DNA of 64,000 bases, taken from positions 1 to 64,000 of the forward strand of contig JBDQHL010000001.1 in assembly GCA_040264895.1 (NCBI GenBank). The letters are read 5' to 3'. The notes below the pieces were generated by a model. That model had not been told where the DNA came from and did not search any database. It saw only the letters and a list, made by a program, of their open reading frames with translations. A program made the position numbers and the translations under genes. The stretch comes from PGYR01 sp040264895 (GTDB lineage: Bacteria; Bacteroidota; Ignavibacteria; Kapaibacteriales; UBA2268). Positions 35,763 through 43,859 of the stretch are shown piece after piece; position 1 is the first letter of the stretch; each line of letters opens with the position of its first letter.

Positions 35763-36262
35763 TTTACTTCCAATGGAACAAAAGGTGAGGTAAAGTCAAC
35801 ATGTCCATCATGTAGTATCTGTATTCTCATTTGAGTAGCACCAACTGTAACTGGAGTGATTTCAACTTCCCACTCGTGAGCTTCTACTGTAGCTATCTCT
35901 TCATCTTGCACTTCTACAGAGAATGACGTTTCTTCATCTCCATGCTCCTCATGCTCTTCATCATCTTCTTCGTGATCATGTTCACCTTCTGGTGTACCAA
36001 TATCTTTCCCATCTTCATCTAAGAAATGAACATGGTATTCACCTACACCATCAGCTAAATTAACAGATACTGATTCAGAAATAGAGTTATCTACCTGACC
36101 TTCGAATAGTCGGAAGACTACGTCATCATTTTCGTCGAGTAATATATAGCCAACTGCTTCGAAGTGTTCTTCCGATGTAAATACTGAGTCATCATCATCA
36201 CAGCTAGTTAAAAAAAGTGTTAGTGATAGTATAGCTAATAAGCTATTTTTTTTGATAAGCAT
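35759..36262 (-). CDS. His/Asp/Glu-rich lipoprotein (putative metal binding)
   Basis: A 167-residue lipoprotein with lipobox LFLTSC, directly followed by four aspartates. The centre carries an acidic histidine run (EHDHEEDDEEHEEHGDEE), typical of zinc or nickel chelation. The flanking beta-rich sequence (FEAVGYILL, VHFLDEDGKDIG) resembles the lipoprotein encoded at 36683, indicating paralogy. It probably binds metal at the outer membrane and hands it to the ZnuD-like receptor, inferred from context. It overlaps mazG by four bases. Confidence 0.7.
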   Translation of the reverse strand: MLIKKNSLLAILSLTLFLTSCDDDDSVFTSEEHFEAVGYILLDENDDVVFRLFEGQVDNSISESVSVNLADGVGEYHVHFLDEDGKDIGTPEGEHDHEEDDEEHEEHGDEETSFSVEVQDEEIATVEAHEWEVEITPVTVGATQMRIQILHDGHVDFTSPFVPLEVK

Positions 36263-36330
36263 AATTCTGCCCTTTATATATTTATAAATAATTAATAATT
36301 GTATTTTGTTTTAGTAAGACTTAAAAGTGC

Positions 36331-36654
36331 TTACTTAATAGGTGGCGACCGCCCACTATTCAGGCACTTATGCCCATTAAACAATCTACAATAATCAAGC
36401 AGAATTAGTTGTTGTTGCGTATTATGAGAATTAACTTCTTTTTGGAAGTCAACTGATGTGAATTTGTTTGTCTTGTGGAATTCACAAAGAAAACAATGTG
36501 AATCGAGTGAGTTTTGCTCTAACTGATATTCAATACCATAACTATCTGAGTAATCGCTATGGTTATGAGCCACTAGATCATGACTAATAATTGAAAGCAA
36601 TCCAAGCAATATGGATACTGAAATAAAACGATATATAGTGTTTGTAATTTTCAC
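36331..36654 (-). CDS. Small exported His/Cys protein
   Basis: A 107-residue protein with an N-terminal membrane/signal segment, a histidine-containing stretch (HDLVAHNHSDYSD), a CFLCEF pair and a C-terminal SGRSPP end. The H, CxxC and terminal R(G/S)PP layout recalls DUF2946-type periplasmic proteins, which often accompany copper or zinc receptors. No firm family match. It lies between the two lipoprotein genes of the putative metal operon. Confidence 0.55.
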   Translation of the reverse strand: MKITNTIYRFISVSILLGLLSIISHDLVAHNHSDYSDSYGIEYQLEQNSLDSHCFLCEFHKTNKFTSVDFQKEVNSHNTQQQLILLDYCRLFNGHKCLNSGRSPPIK

Positions 36655-36682
36655 TTTAATAACAGAAGTAAATAACTTCTTT

Positions 36683-37147
36683 TTAGTATATCTCTATAAA
36701 TAAACTATCCGCTTTGAATATGATACTTCCATCTTCATCATCAGTTACTTGAAGTAAATAATCTGTTACACCCTCATCGTGCGGAGTGAAGCTAATAACA
36801 AAATTAAAAGCAGTACCATGAACTATTGGATCTTCAATTGTGCTTCTGTTTGTAACCTCTGCGTAAGTTACATAATTAAGTGGGTCTACATCTTCGTAGA
36901 AGTTTCCATCTTTATCCATAAAGCTTATATCAAAAGTCTTTTCACCTTCAAACCAATCCATTCTAATAGTATCTGCATCAGACATATACTCACCATTCTG
37001 ATACTCGGTATATACGCTGTCATTATAAGTCAGAGTAAACCCTGTCGGTTCAAAATTTACTTCTGGCTCGACCTTGGTTCCACCGCCATCATCGCTACAG
37101 CTGACCAATATCAGACAACTTAATAAAACGACTAATAAACTTTTCAT
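36683..37147 (-). CDS. Lipoprotein, paralogue of the His-rich lipoprotein
   Basis: A 154-residue lipoprotein with lipobox LILVSC. FEPTGFTLTY, then WFEGEKTFDISFMDKDGNFY, line up with FEAVGYILL, FEG and VHFLDEDGKDIG of the lipoprotein at 35759. It lacks the histidine-rich insert. It is first in the operon. Function unknown; a substrate-handling partner of the receptor is inferred. Confidence 0.65.
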   Translation of the reverse strand: MKSLLVVLLSCLILVSCSDDGGGTKVEPEVNFEPTGFTLTYNDSVYTEYQNGEYMSDADTIRMDWFEGEKTFDISFMDKDGNFYEDVDPLNYVTYAEVTNRSTIEDPIVHGTAFNFVISFTPHDEGVTDYLLQVTDDEDGSIIFKADSLFIEIY

Positions 37148-37485
37148 AACTATCTCTTGACTATTTACAATTCATGTAATTCTCTAAAATAACATTATTT
37201 TTATAAAAAAGTAACACCGGTATGCATGAATAAGTATTTAGACAAAATGAATGGGTTGGTAAATTTGAATATTATAGGGCTCTGAAAAATGGCAATATGA
37301 CGATAAATTAATCTACAAACCCATTAATCTTATTTCAAATTACGTGAGTTCAACTCATCATTCAATTCTTTATATTTCTTTGGCTTCTTCAAGAATATAA
37401 AACCAACAACGACAATGGTCGAGGTGTCTAAGCTAATCAGCCCCAACTATCTGGTAGAAATAGAAGCTACGGCAGTGATAGGGTG
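37148..37485. other. Divergent intergenic stretch upstream of the metal operon
   Basis: The left part (37148-37320) should contain the promoter of the lipoprotein-receptor operon; an AT-rich segment near 37190-37215 could be a metalloregulator site, but no firm palindrome was found. The right part contains a possible 38-codon frame on the minus strand. Nothing else was seen. Confidence 0.3.
37330..37446 (-). CDS. Possible tiny membrane protein or gene remnant
   Basis: A 38-codon frame from a TTG start encoding one hydrophobic segment (STIVVVGFIFLKKPKKY) followed by a charged tail (KELNDELNSRN). The amino acid pattern looks like a real membrane-anchor C-terminus, but there is no ribosome site, so it may be the end of a decayed gene. 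Confidence 0.25.
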   Translation of the reverse strand: MGLISLDTSTIVVVGFIFLKKPKKYKELNDELNSRNLK

Positions 37486-38007
37486 ATGAAGACTCTAAAT
37501 AGAATTAGCCAACTCGTATTTGATTCATACATTGGCATAAAATATTTTCATCTTTCAATTGCAATCATGATTATTTTCATTTCGGGTTTCTTTTTTGGAG
37601 AATTTGCCTTCAAAATAATAATGGTAGTTTTTTGGACTATTTCTTTAACTTTAGTGCTTTCTACATTGCAAGTAGTTTTTAAGAATGAATATAGAAATAC
37701 AAAAATTATTCAGACAATTAAGTATTTATTGGCATTCACAATTCTCTTGATTCTATTTGCTCCAATATTTAAAACTGACTATATTATGCAACTAGGCATG
37801 TGGTTAATTATCCCAAGTATATTCATTATTTCACCGTTAGTTTTATCAATAGCAATTAACAGACTATTATACGGAAATACGATACCAACCAAATACTATA
37901 TTAAACACTTTTTTATATTTCTGTTTTTTAATATCTCCGGTATATGGTTTCTAATTCATAAAATTAAACGCAAAAATCCATGGAAATCAAAAGAAAATAT
38001 ATACTAA
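37486..38007 (+). CDS. Multi-helix membrane protein, unknown
   Basis: A 173-residue protein with four to five hydrophobic helices (SIAIMIIFISGFFFG, LLAFTILLILFAPIF, LGMWLIIPSIFIISPLVL, FFIFLFFNISGIWFLI) and a basic C-terminus. The ATG at 37486 is preferred over the adjacent GTG at 37483. It overlaps the next gene by 28 bases. No family recognised. Confidence 0.5.
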   Translation: MKTLNRISQLVFDSYIGIKYFHLSIAIMIIFISGFFFGEFAFKIIMVVFWTISLTLVLSTLQVVFKNEYRNTKIIQTIKYLLAFTILLILFAPIFKTDYIMQLGMWLIIPSIFIISPLVLSIAINRLLYGNTIPTKYYIKHFFIFLFFNISGIWFLIHKIKRKNPWKSKENIY

Positions 38008-38459
38008 TGATACTCGCAGTGGTTAGCTCTGTGTGGATATACTATGGTATATTGGTGCAGAAGAAGACCAAGTACGAAGATTTCATCAATTTCTCTTGGA
38101 TGAGTGGCGATTGGTATATGCGAACCGACGAGGTAACTATACACGAGCATTGGGACGGAATCAGCGAACACGTTATGGAGGGATATTCGACAACTTTGAA
38201 CAAAGATGGCGATACACTAGCTACAGAATCACTTAGGATAATAAAGATTGACGGGCAACATTATTATATAGCCAAGGCAGGCAGTAAGAAACAACCAACC
38301 ACTTTCGAGATGGTAGTTGATTCCATTCGCAAAGTCAGTTTTTACAATCCTAAGAATGAGTTTCCTCAATGGATAACATATCAACGACTTGACGACTCTA
38401 TGTATGCGACTATTAAAAACACGCAAAAGTCAATAGTTTTTAGCTTTGAGCTGGAATAG
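37980..38459 (+). CDS. DUF6265-like membrane-anchored protein
   Basis: A 159-residue protein with an N-terminal membrane anchor followed by a lipocalin-like beta domain. FSWMSGDWYMR, HEHWDGISEHVMEGYS and VSFYNPKNEFPQWITYQR are typical of DUF6265. Function unknown. It overlaps the preceding membrane gene by 28 bases and the converging decarboxylase gene by 20 bases. Confidence 0.7.
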   Translation: MEIKRKYILMILAVVSSVWIYYGILVQKKTKYEDFINFSWMSGDWYMRTDEVTIHEHWDGISEHVMEGYSTTLNKDGDTLATESLRIIKIDGQHYYIAKAGSKKQPTTFEMVVDSIRKVSFYNPKNEFPQWITYQRLDDSMYATIKNTQKSIVFSFELE

Positions 38460-39900
38460 CTTCAGCTACTCCTTCCTCCAGCAGATCCAGTATAACATCC
38501 AAGTGCCATTTTCTTGTTCTGAAAGAAAGCACAGCTATTCGCATCCAGAACTGACCGTCTAGTGTTGTTGAAGAAATAAATACTCTGCCATCATTATGTA
38601 TTTTTTGAAGCAGCTTTTTATTTATTTCATTATTATCCAAATCTGGATGATTGAACCTAAATGCAGCTACAGAAAGCTCTGGCTCTGGACCAACTTCGAA
38701 TCCAAGTTTCTGCACTTTTTCATAGAAGTATCTGGTAAGCCATATTTTCTCATCTAAGCAATCTCTGAATGGCTCTATGCCGTGTAGTTTTAGTGGTAAC
38801 CACATACGCAAGCCACGGAAGTGACGACTAAGCTCAGGCGACAAATCCGCCGGCGAATACTCCTGCCTATGGTCACGTGTATCTTGCATATAATTTGCAT
38901 CATAGCTGTTGGCTTCTAGTAAATAATCTATATTCTTTACTATCACCACACCTACTCCATAAGGTAAAAACAAGCCCTTATGTGGGTCTAAAATTACAGA
39001 GTCAGCTCTTTCTATACCTTTGAACTTATCTTTAACCTCATCGCTAAGAATGAAAAAACCACCATAAGCACCATCCACATGAAACCACAAATCGTGCTTT
39101 TCCGATACTTCTGCAATCTCCGCTATTGGGTCGATCGCACCCACATCGGTAGAGCCAGCTGAACCAACAACTAAGAATGGATTAAGCCCATCTTCTTTAT
39201 CCTTCTTCACTAATTCATCTAACTTCGTTGTGTTCATTTTGTAGTTACTATCCATTGGGACCTTACGGATAATAATTTCATCCAATCCCAATATCCTTAG
39301 AGCTTTCGTAACGCAATGGTGAACTTGCTGAGTTATATATACAACAGAAGTATCTATGTCTCTCGATTTTATCTTTTTTGCTTTTCGTGCAGCCGTAATA
39401 GCAATCAGATTCGCCATACTACCACCCGAAGCCAAGTTCCCACCGTAACCATCGGAGTAACCTATTAGCTCTGCTACCCAATCTATAATTTGATTCTCTA
39501 TCCTCACTGCACCAGGCGATGCATAGAACACACCTGAATATCTGTTCATAGCGGCAGCCAAGTAATCACCCATAGCAGCACTGTATATTCCACCTCCGGG
39601 TATATAGCCAATGTGACCACCCGAGGCAGGGTTGATACCAGCTCTATCTACATTTTCACCAAGGAATTCTATTATCTCTTCTGGGGATGTACCTTTTTCT
39701 TTGAATGGGTAATTATCAAAATTCTCTTTTCCTTCATAATCTGCTACAAAGGCAGGTAGGTCATTTACTTTATTTAGAAACCCATTCGAATAGTTTTGGA
39801 ATGAGTTAAAATCTTCTTTTCGTTTAGCTTCATCAGGTTCCAATCTTATTGAGGATTGCTGAAGCGATTCTATCTTTTTTTCAATTTGGTCTATATTCAT
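38440..39900 (-). CDS. PLP-dependent aromatic-L-amino-acid decarboxylase
   Basis: A 486-residue group II decarboxylase. The PLP lysine lies in SVILDPHKGLFLPYG, the aspartate contacting the pyridine ring in WFHVDGAYGG, and the N-terminal GHIGYIPGGG region is typical. It would convert an aromatic amino acid (Tyr, Trp, Phe or DOPA) to its amine in the cytosol; the substrate is not visible. Its start overlaps the stop of the GNAT gene by one base, so the amine product may be acylated by the partner enzyme. Confidence 0.88.
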   Translation of the reverse strand: MNIDQIEKKIESLQQSSIRLEPDEAKRKEDFNSFQNYSNGFLNKVNDLPAFVADYEGKENFDNYPFKEKGTSPEEIIEFLGENVDRAGINPASGGHIGYIPGGGIYSAAMGDYLAAAMNRYSGVFYASPGAVRIENQIIDWVAELIGYSDGYGGNLASGGSMANLIAITAARKAKKIKSRDIDTSVVYITQQVHHCVTKALRILGLDEIIIRKVPMDSNYKMNTTKLDELVKKDKEDGLNPFLVVGSAGSTDVGAIDPIAEIAEVSEKHDLWFHVDGAYGGFFILSDEVKDKFKGIERADSVILDPHKGLFLPYGVGVVIVKNIDYLLEANSYDANYMQDTRDHRQEYSPADLSPELSRHFRGLRMWLPLKLHGIEPFRDCLDEKIWLTRYFYEKVQKLGFEVGPEPELSVAAFRFNHPDLDNNEINKKLLQKIHNDGRVFISSTTLDGQFWMRIAVLSFRTRKWHLDVILDLLEEGVAEAIPAQS

Positions 39901-40382
39901 TAGCTAGTACTTGGTAATGATTTTATCATTTTAAAATTTTTAAGTTTAACGCAATTGCGTTCCACATATTGTTCTTTTATAACTTCAAATCCATTCTCCT
40001 CGAAAAATGGAACAGCTGTTATACTAACATCCGCTTCTATTTCATTACACTTTCTAATCTTTGCAGCAACTAAAATTTGCTCCATTAGCAGCTGACCAAT
40101 TCCCTCGCGCTGGTGGTCAGTGCTTACATACAACAGGTCATAGTAACCACTTTCTGTGATAGAAGAAAAGCCTACTATATCTTCTTTTTCATCTATACAT
40201 ACATAGAATAGTTGAGTCTCTATCTTATCCAAAAATCTGTCATCTCTTGATGGGTCATCTAGCCAAGCTTCAATTTCAGTAGGTGTGTAGTGCTTAGAAT
40301 TTATCACACTAACAGTCCGTTCGAACAAGTTTACTATCCTGTCCAAATCAGATTCATTTGCTCTACGAATTGAGATTTTCAT
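39900..40382 (-). CDS. GNAT family N-acetyltransferase
   Basis: A 160-residue acetyltransferase. It opens ISIRRANESDLDRIVNLF, and the acetyl-CoA motif A is LLYVSTDHQREGIGQLLME, then ENGFEVIKEQYVE near the C-terminus. The substrate is unknown. It is directly upstream of and one base overlapped with the decarboxylase gene. Confidence 0.85.
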   Translation of the reverse strand: MKISIRRANESDLDRIVNLFERTVSVINSKHYTPTEIEAWLDDPSRDDRFLDKIETQLFYVCIDEKEDIVGFSSITESGYYDLLYVSTDHQREGIGQLLMEQILVAAKIRKCNEIEADVSITAVPFFEENGFEVIKEQYVERNCVKLKNFKMIKSLPSTS

Positions 40383-40442
40383 TGATAAAGACTATTATTT
40401 ATTATATTAACGGAATGACTTTAATAAAAAATAAAAAATAAT

Positions 40443-42443
40443 ATGAAAAAAACTATACTTTTTCTTCTTCTGACCCAATTAGTCTTTACATTTTCACTGT
40501 TTTCCCAAAAAGGTAAGCAGCAAACCATATATATAAGTGTTGAATACGGAGAATCTGGAGGGGCTACACTTACCTGGCCCGATGACCCCAACTTTACTGG
40601 TACTTATAACATATTTGAAAATAAGTCTGAAACTGCTCAAAACTTCGAGTATGTGGACTTTGTTTCAGGAAATAGTTGGACTGACAACAGCTATCAGATT
40701 GGCACTACGAAAGAGCTAATGGTAACTAAGAAAGATGGAAACAGAATATCTGCTTTCAATGTTATATCTATTGGTAAGGAGGTAGAAATGCCTTTCAACC
40801 AAGCTGGGATTATATTCTTAGTTGACGAAACACACTCTTTTGCCTTAGAAGGTGATATTTTCCAAGTACAAATGGAAATGCAAAAAGAAGGATGGGATGT
40901 TGTTAAATTAAACATACCAAGAACTGACACTCCTACCGAAGTAAAAGATTTAATCATGCAAGTAAAAGATGATATGGATCAGGAATTAAAAGCTATTTAT
41001 ATCATAGGTCATGTACCTGTTCCCTATAGTGGCTTTTTCAGCTTAACTGGCACGGCGCTGCCACCAGATGGTCACGTAGAAGGAAGTGGAAACCACACGG
41101 GAGCCTGGCCAGCAGATATGTATTATGGCGATTTGGACGGCAATTGGACTGACCAATATGTAAACTACACAGATAGCAGGAGTGATAGAAATAATAATAT
41201 TCCAGGTGATGGTAAATTTGACCAGAGTGCTCCACCAAGTGATATAGATGTAATAGTCAGTAGAGTTGATTTTCACGATATGGCTGCATTCCCAGAAGAG
41301 GAAGTGGAAATGCTTAGAGATTATTTAGTTAGAACTAGCAATTGGAGACAAGGTAAAATACCCCATATATATCGAGGATTAATTGATGATAATTTCAAAG
41401 GTTTGAATATATCAGCTAGTGGTTACCGTGCCATCAGCAACTTGGTCGGTACAGATTCTCTTTTTGATGACAGAGACTACTTGACTGAAATAACATACAA
41501 TGAAGATGAAAACACTAATTATTATTTTAGCTTTGGTATGGGTGCTGGCTCTTACACTAGTTGCAATGGAATTGGCAAAACAAGTGATTTTGTAGAAAAC
41601 AGAATCAATACCATATTCACTGGTGTTTCGGGAAGTTATTTCGGTGACTGGGATAGTAAGAACAATTTACTCAGAGCTACTCTGGCATCAGGTGCTCTCG
41701 GCAGCTTTTGGAGTGGTATACCGCACTGGTATTTGAATAAACTTGGTGTTGGTGGCACAATTGGAGAATGCTTACTTTATACTCAGAATGCTGACTATGT
41801 AGGTAGTAACATAACAGTATCACTGAACGGAAGTCAAAGGAAAGTTCATACCACACTTCTCGGTGACCCTACACTAAAGTTTAAACCAGTAAATGAGCCT
41901 GGACCTGTTGCAGTTACAAAAGAAGCAGGTGCAATTAGAGTCAGCTGGGATGAAAATACACCAAATTCTGATGGACACAATCTGTATAGAAGAAATAATG
42001 ATAATGGTAATGTTATAAAAGTAAATAATGAAGTAATTACTGATAAAGAGTATATAGACGTTACAGCGCCTTCGGGTAGCTTTACGTATGTACTAAGAGC
42101 AGTAGAATTAGTAGAATTACCAACAAGTAGCTTCTATTCTACAAGTATGGGTTCTTTCTCAGACCCAATTAGCTTTGTAACATCAGTTGGATATGAAAAA
42201 GATGAGAGCTTTGTCGTAGCTCCGAACCCTACTTCTGGTAGTTTCCGTGTACAGTTACCAACTGATATTAGTGGAATTGAGTCACTAGAAATTCGAGATA
42301 TGACTGGGAGTATAGTCTATACTCACACTGGAGATGTAGGTGTAGAACAAGTAATTAGCACTAACTTAGCAACTGGTTCTTATGTGCTAATAGCAAAAAC
42401 AAGAACTAGAACGCTTATCAAGAAATTACAGGTTGTTAAATAG
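40443..42443 (+). CDS. Secreted peptidase C25-like protein with T9SS sorting domain
   Basis: A 666-residue exported protein. A signal peptide is followed by a beta domain, then a region (about 130-480) laid out like gingipain family C25: IYIIGHVPVPY, DVIVSRVDF, EVEMLRDYLVRTSNWR and LLGDPTLKF. The expected catalytic His (usual HGS) reads GAGSYTS and the Cys position falls in TGVSGSYFGDW without cysteine, so it looks catalytically dead. A fibronectin-like segment and a T9SS domain (VVAPNPTSGSFRVQL to KKLQVVK) follow. It may be a surface-binding relative of the C25 family; this is an inference. Confidence 0.65.
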   Translation: MKKTILFLLLTQLVFTFSLFSQKGKQQTIYISVEYGESGGATLTWPDDPNFTGTYNIFENKSETAQNFEYVDFVSGNSWTDNSYQIGTTKELMVTKKDGNRISAFNVISIGKEVEMPFNQAGIIFLVDETHSFALEGDIFQVQMEMQKEGWDVVKLNIPRTDTPTEVKDLIMQVKDDMDQELKAIYIIGHVPVPYSGFFSLTGTALPPDGHVEGSGNHTGAWPADMYYGDLDGNWTDQYVNYTDSRSDRNNNIPGDGKFDQSAPPSDIDVIVSRVDFHDMAAFPEEEVEMLRDYLVRTSNWRQGKIPHIYRGLIDDNFKGLNISASGYRAISNLVGTDSLFDDRDYLTEITYNEDENTNYYFSFGMGAGSYTSCNGIGKTSDFVENRINTIFTGVSGSYFGDWDSKNNLLRATLASGALGSFWSGIPHWYLNKLGVGGTIGECLLYTQNADYVGSNITVSLNGSQRKVHTTLLGDPTLKFKPVNEPGPVAVTKEAGAIRVSWDENTPNSDGHNLYRRNNDNGNVIKVNNEVITDKEYIDVTAPSGSFTYVLRAVELVELPTSSFYSTSMGSFSDPISFVTSVGYEKDESFVVAPNPTSGSFRVQLPTDISGIESLEIRDMTGSIVYTHTGDVGVEQVISTNLATGSYVLIAKTRTRTLIKKLQVVK

Positions 42444-42470
42444 TAAAGGGATTTCGTTATTTAAAAAATT

Positions 42471-42516
42471 ATGCCCCTCTGGAGGGGCTGTCTGAATTTA
42501 TTCAGACTGGGGAGGA
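42471..42516 (+). repeat. 46-bp dispersed repeat, copy B
   Basis: GCCCCTCTGGAGGGGC hairpin, then TCTGAATTTATTCAGA palindrome, then GGGGAGGA. It differs from copy A at four of 46 positions. It lies 27 bases after the stop of the C25-like gene in the same direction, as copy A does after the FMN reductase gene. Confidence 0.8.
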
Positions 42517-42523
42517 AAAGAAT

Positions 42524-42741
42524 GTCACAGCGAGGACTGAAAGGACACGGCTGTCTCAAAAGAGATTCCCACGGTCGTCCATTGGACTCCCTCGGAATGA
42601 CCTCAAAAATGCACCTGCACTAGGTAAAATTGTCACTCTTAACATAGCGAAGAGTCTATCTATGGCTAAACCGAATTGTTGTGATAATGCATAGAATCTT
42701 TGTTAAATAAAACATGAATTCTTCACTTCGTTCAGAATGAC
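42524..42741. repeat. Decayed array of GTCATTC-type intergenic palindromes
   Basis: Three or four related units can be read: 42564-42601 (GATTCCCAC ... CTCGGAATGAC), 42631-42656 (TGTCACTCTTAAC ... GAAGAGTC) and 42716-42741 (GAATTCTTCACTTCGTTCAG then AATGAC); 42524-42550 is a weaker match. They resemble the widespread bacterial repeat GTCATTC-GAACGAAGTGAAGAATC. No gene or transposase was seen in 42444-42834. Confidence 0.6.
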
Positions 42742-42834
42742 ATCAGATTATAACTTCAGGGATTGAAACGGCCATAAAAATGCCTACCTCCACCAGCAAA
42801 GGACAAGTAATCTAACCTCTATTCCTTTTTCATC

Positions 42835-43620
42835 TTACTGTTTTATAAATTTCCGTGTAACTACTTCACCATCTAAATCTAATCGAATGAAGTATACCCC
42901 AACTGGTAATTGTGAAATGTTATAATCTTGTGAGAATTGTTCAGAATCCAAAACACCATTTTTAATAGTCTCTATTTCAGTTCCAATCAAATCTACTATA
43001 CTTAACTCATAAGCACTACCGGCGATAGCATCAAATGTTATAGTCATATCATTATTCGCTGGGTTGGGTGAAAGGTTGAAGTTATTGAATTTATTACTTT
43101 CTATATTAGTTTGGGTTAAAAATTGGAACGATTTAATCCCTTTTGCTGATTGTACTATATAAGTTTTGTTTTTTTTATTGTATTTAGACAATAAACCTAT
43201 TTTGTCTTTGAATTCAAGATTTTGAGAATATTCAAGACTTCTTGTTTGCATATTAAAAAAAAGTAATGGGCTACCGAAATTTAGAAATAGAATTTTTTCA
43301 TCATCAGTAAATATTGTTCTTCCAGAGTGTTTATTATCTGGTAGAATTTCAAATCTACTTTCTTCATAAATGTTGTTTATTAGAATAGAGTCAATTAACT
43401 CTCCTGTAAGGGCCTCTCGGATTTCAACTGTACCAATATCTCCATCCGCTCCCATCATTATAAATTGATTCTCTCCTTTTAAAAACTCTATATCTAAATG
43501 ATAAGTATGACCATAAGGGTTTATATCCCATTCTTTCTCCCACACAGTAACAATCTCACCTGCCTCAATATGGAGTGCAGTAAGTATGAAAGCAGTTAGG
43601 AATAGTAATAGGTTTTTCAT
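42835..43620 (-). CDS. Short secreted protein with T9SS sorting domain
   Basis: A 261-residue exported protein with a clear signal peptide (MKNLLLFLTAFILTAL) and a beta-rich part that may be a partial propeller (QFIMMGADGDIGTVEIREAL, FTDDEKILFLNFG). The last 75 residues form a T9SS domain from NLSPNPANNDMTITFD to TRKFIKQ. It is unusually short for a T9SS cargo protein and lies between two repeat clusters, so it may be a shortened copy of a longer gene. Function unknown. Confidence 0.7.
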   Translation of the reverse strand: MKNLLLFLTAFILTALHIEAGEIVTVWEKEWDINPYGHTYHLDIEFLKGENQFIMMGADGDIGTVEIREALTGELIDSILINNIYEESRFEILPDNKHSGRTIFTDDEKILFLNFGSPLLFFNMQTRSLEYSQNLEFKDKIGLLSKYNKKNKTYIVQSAKGIKSFQFLTQTNIESNKFNNFNLSPNPANNDMTITFDAIAGSAYELSIVDLIGTEIETIKNGVLDSEQFSQDYNISQLPVGVYFIRLDLDGEVVTRKFIKQ

Positions 43621-43672
43621 TTATTCTTTTCAATTATAATTTGTGGTTTCTATTTAGTTTTTTCCATCAGCT

Positions 43673-43718
43673 GTGCTCTTCTCGAGGAGCTGTCAGAGTT
43701 TGTTCTGAACGAGAAGGA
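43673..43718 (+). repeat. 46-bp dispersed repeat, copy C (diverged)
   Basis: It has the same 46-base length and layout as copies A and B: GCTCTTCTCGAGGAGC, then TCAGAGTTTGTTCTGA, then GAGAAGGA. Changes in both stems are paired (C-G to T-A in stem 1, T-A to A-T in stem 2), so the fold is kept. Confidence 0.7.
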
Positions 43719-43732
43719 ATAATTTAATATTT

Positions 43733-43796
43733 GTAGAGACGTACTGTGTACGTCTCCAATATTGTATCAAATAAGACGCATTCAATGCGTCTCTAC
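43733..43796. repeat. 64-bp nested palindrome (cruciform-like element)
   Basis: The outer arms GTAGAGACG (43733-43741) and CGTCTCTAC (43788-43796) are exact inverses. Inside are GAGACGTAC/GTACGTCTC (43736-43744 and 43748-43756) and GACGCAT/ATGCGTC (43775-43781 and 43785-43791). The parts can form either one outer stem or two hairpins. Similar GTAGAGACG ... CGTCTCTAC repeats are known in other bacteria. Confidence 0.8.
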
Positions 43797-43859
43797 GGTT
43801 TTTTATAATGACAGCGCTTACCACCCTCCGACAGCGGAGGATAGTCAATTCCTTACACC

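Noticed and set aside
11525..43718. 46-bp repeats as ends of one 32-kb transposon
   Set aside because: Copies A and B are inverted relative to each other, but the region between is full of core genes (era-like neighbours, aspS, fbp, tatC) and holds no transposase; a dispersed repeat is simpler.
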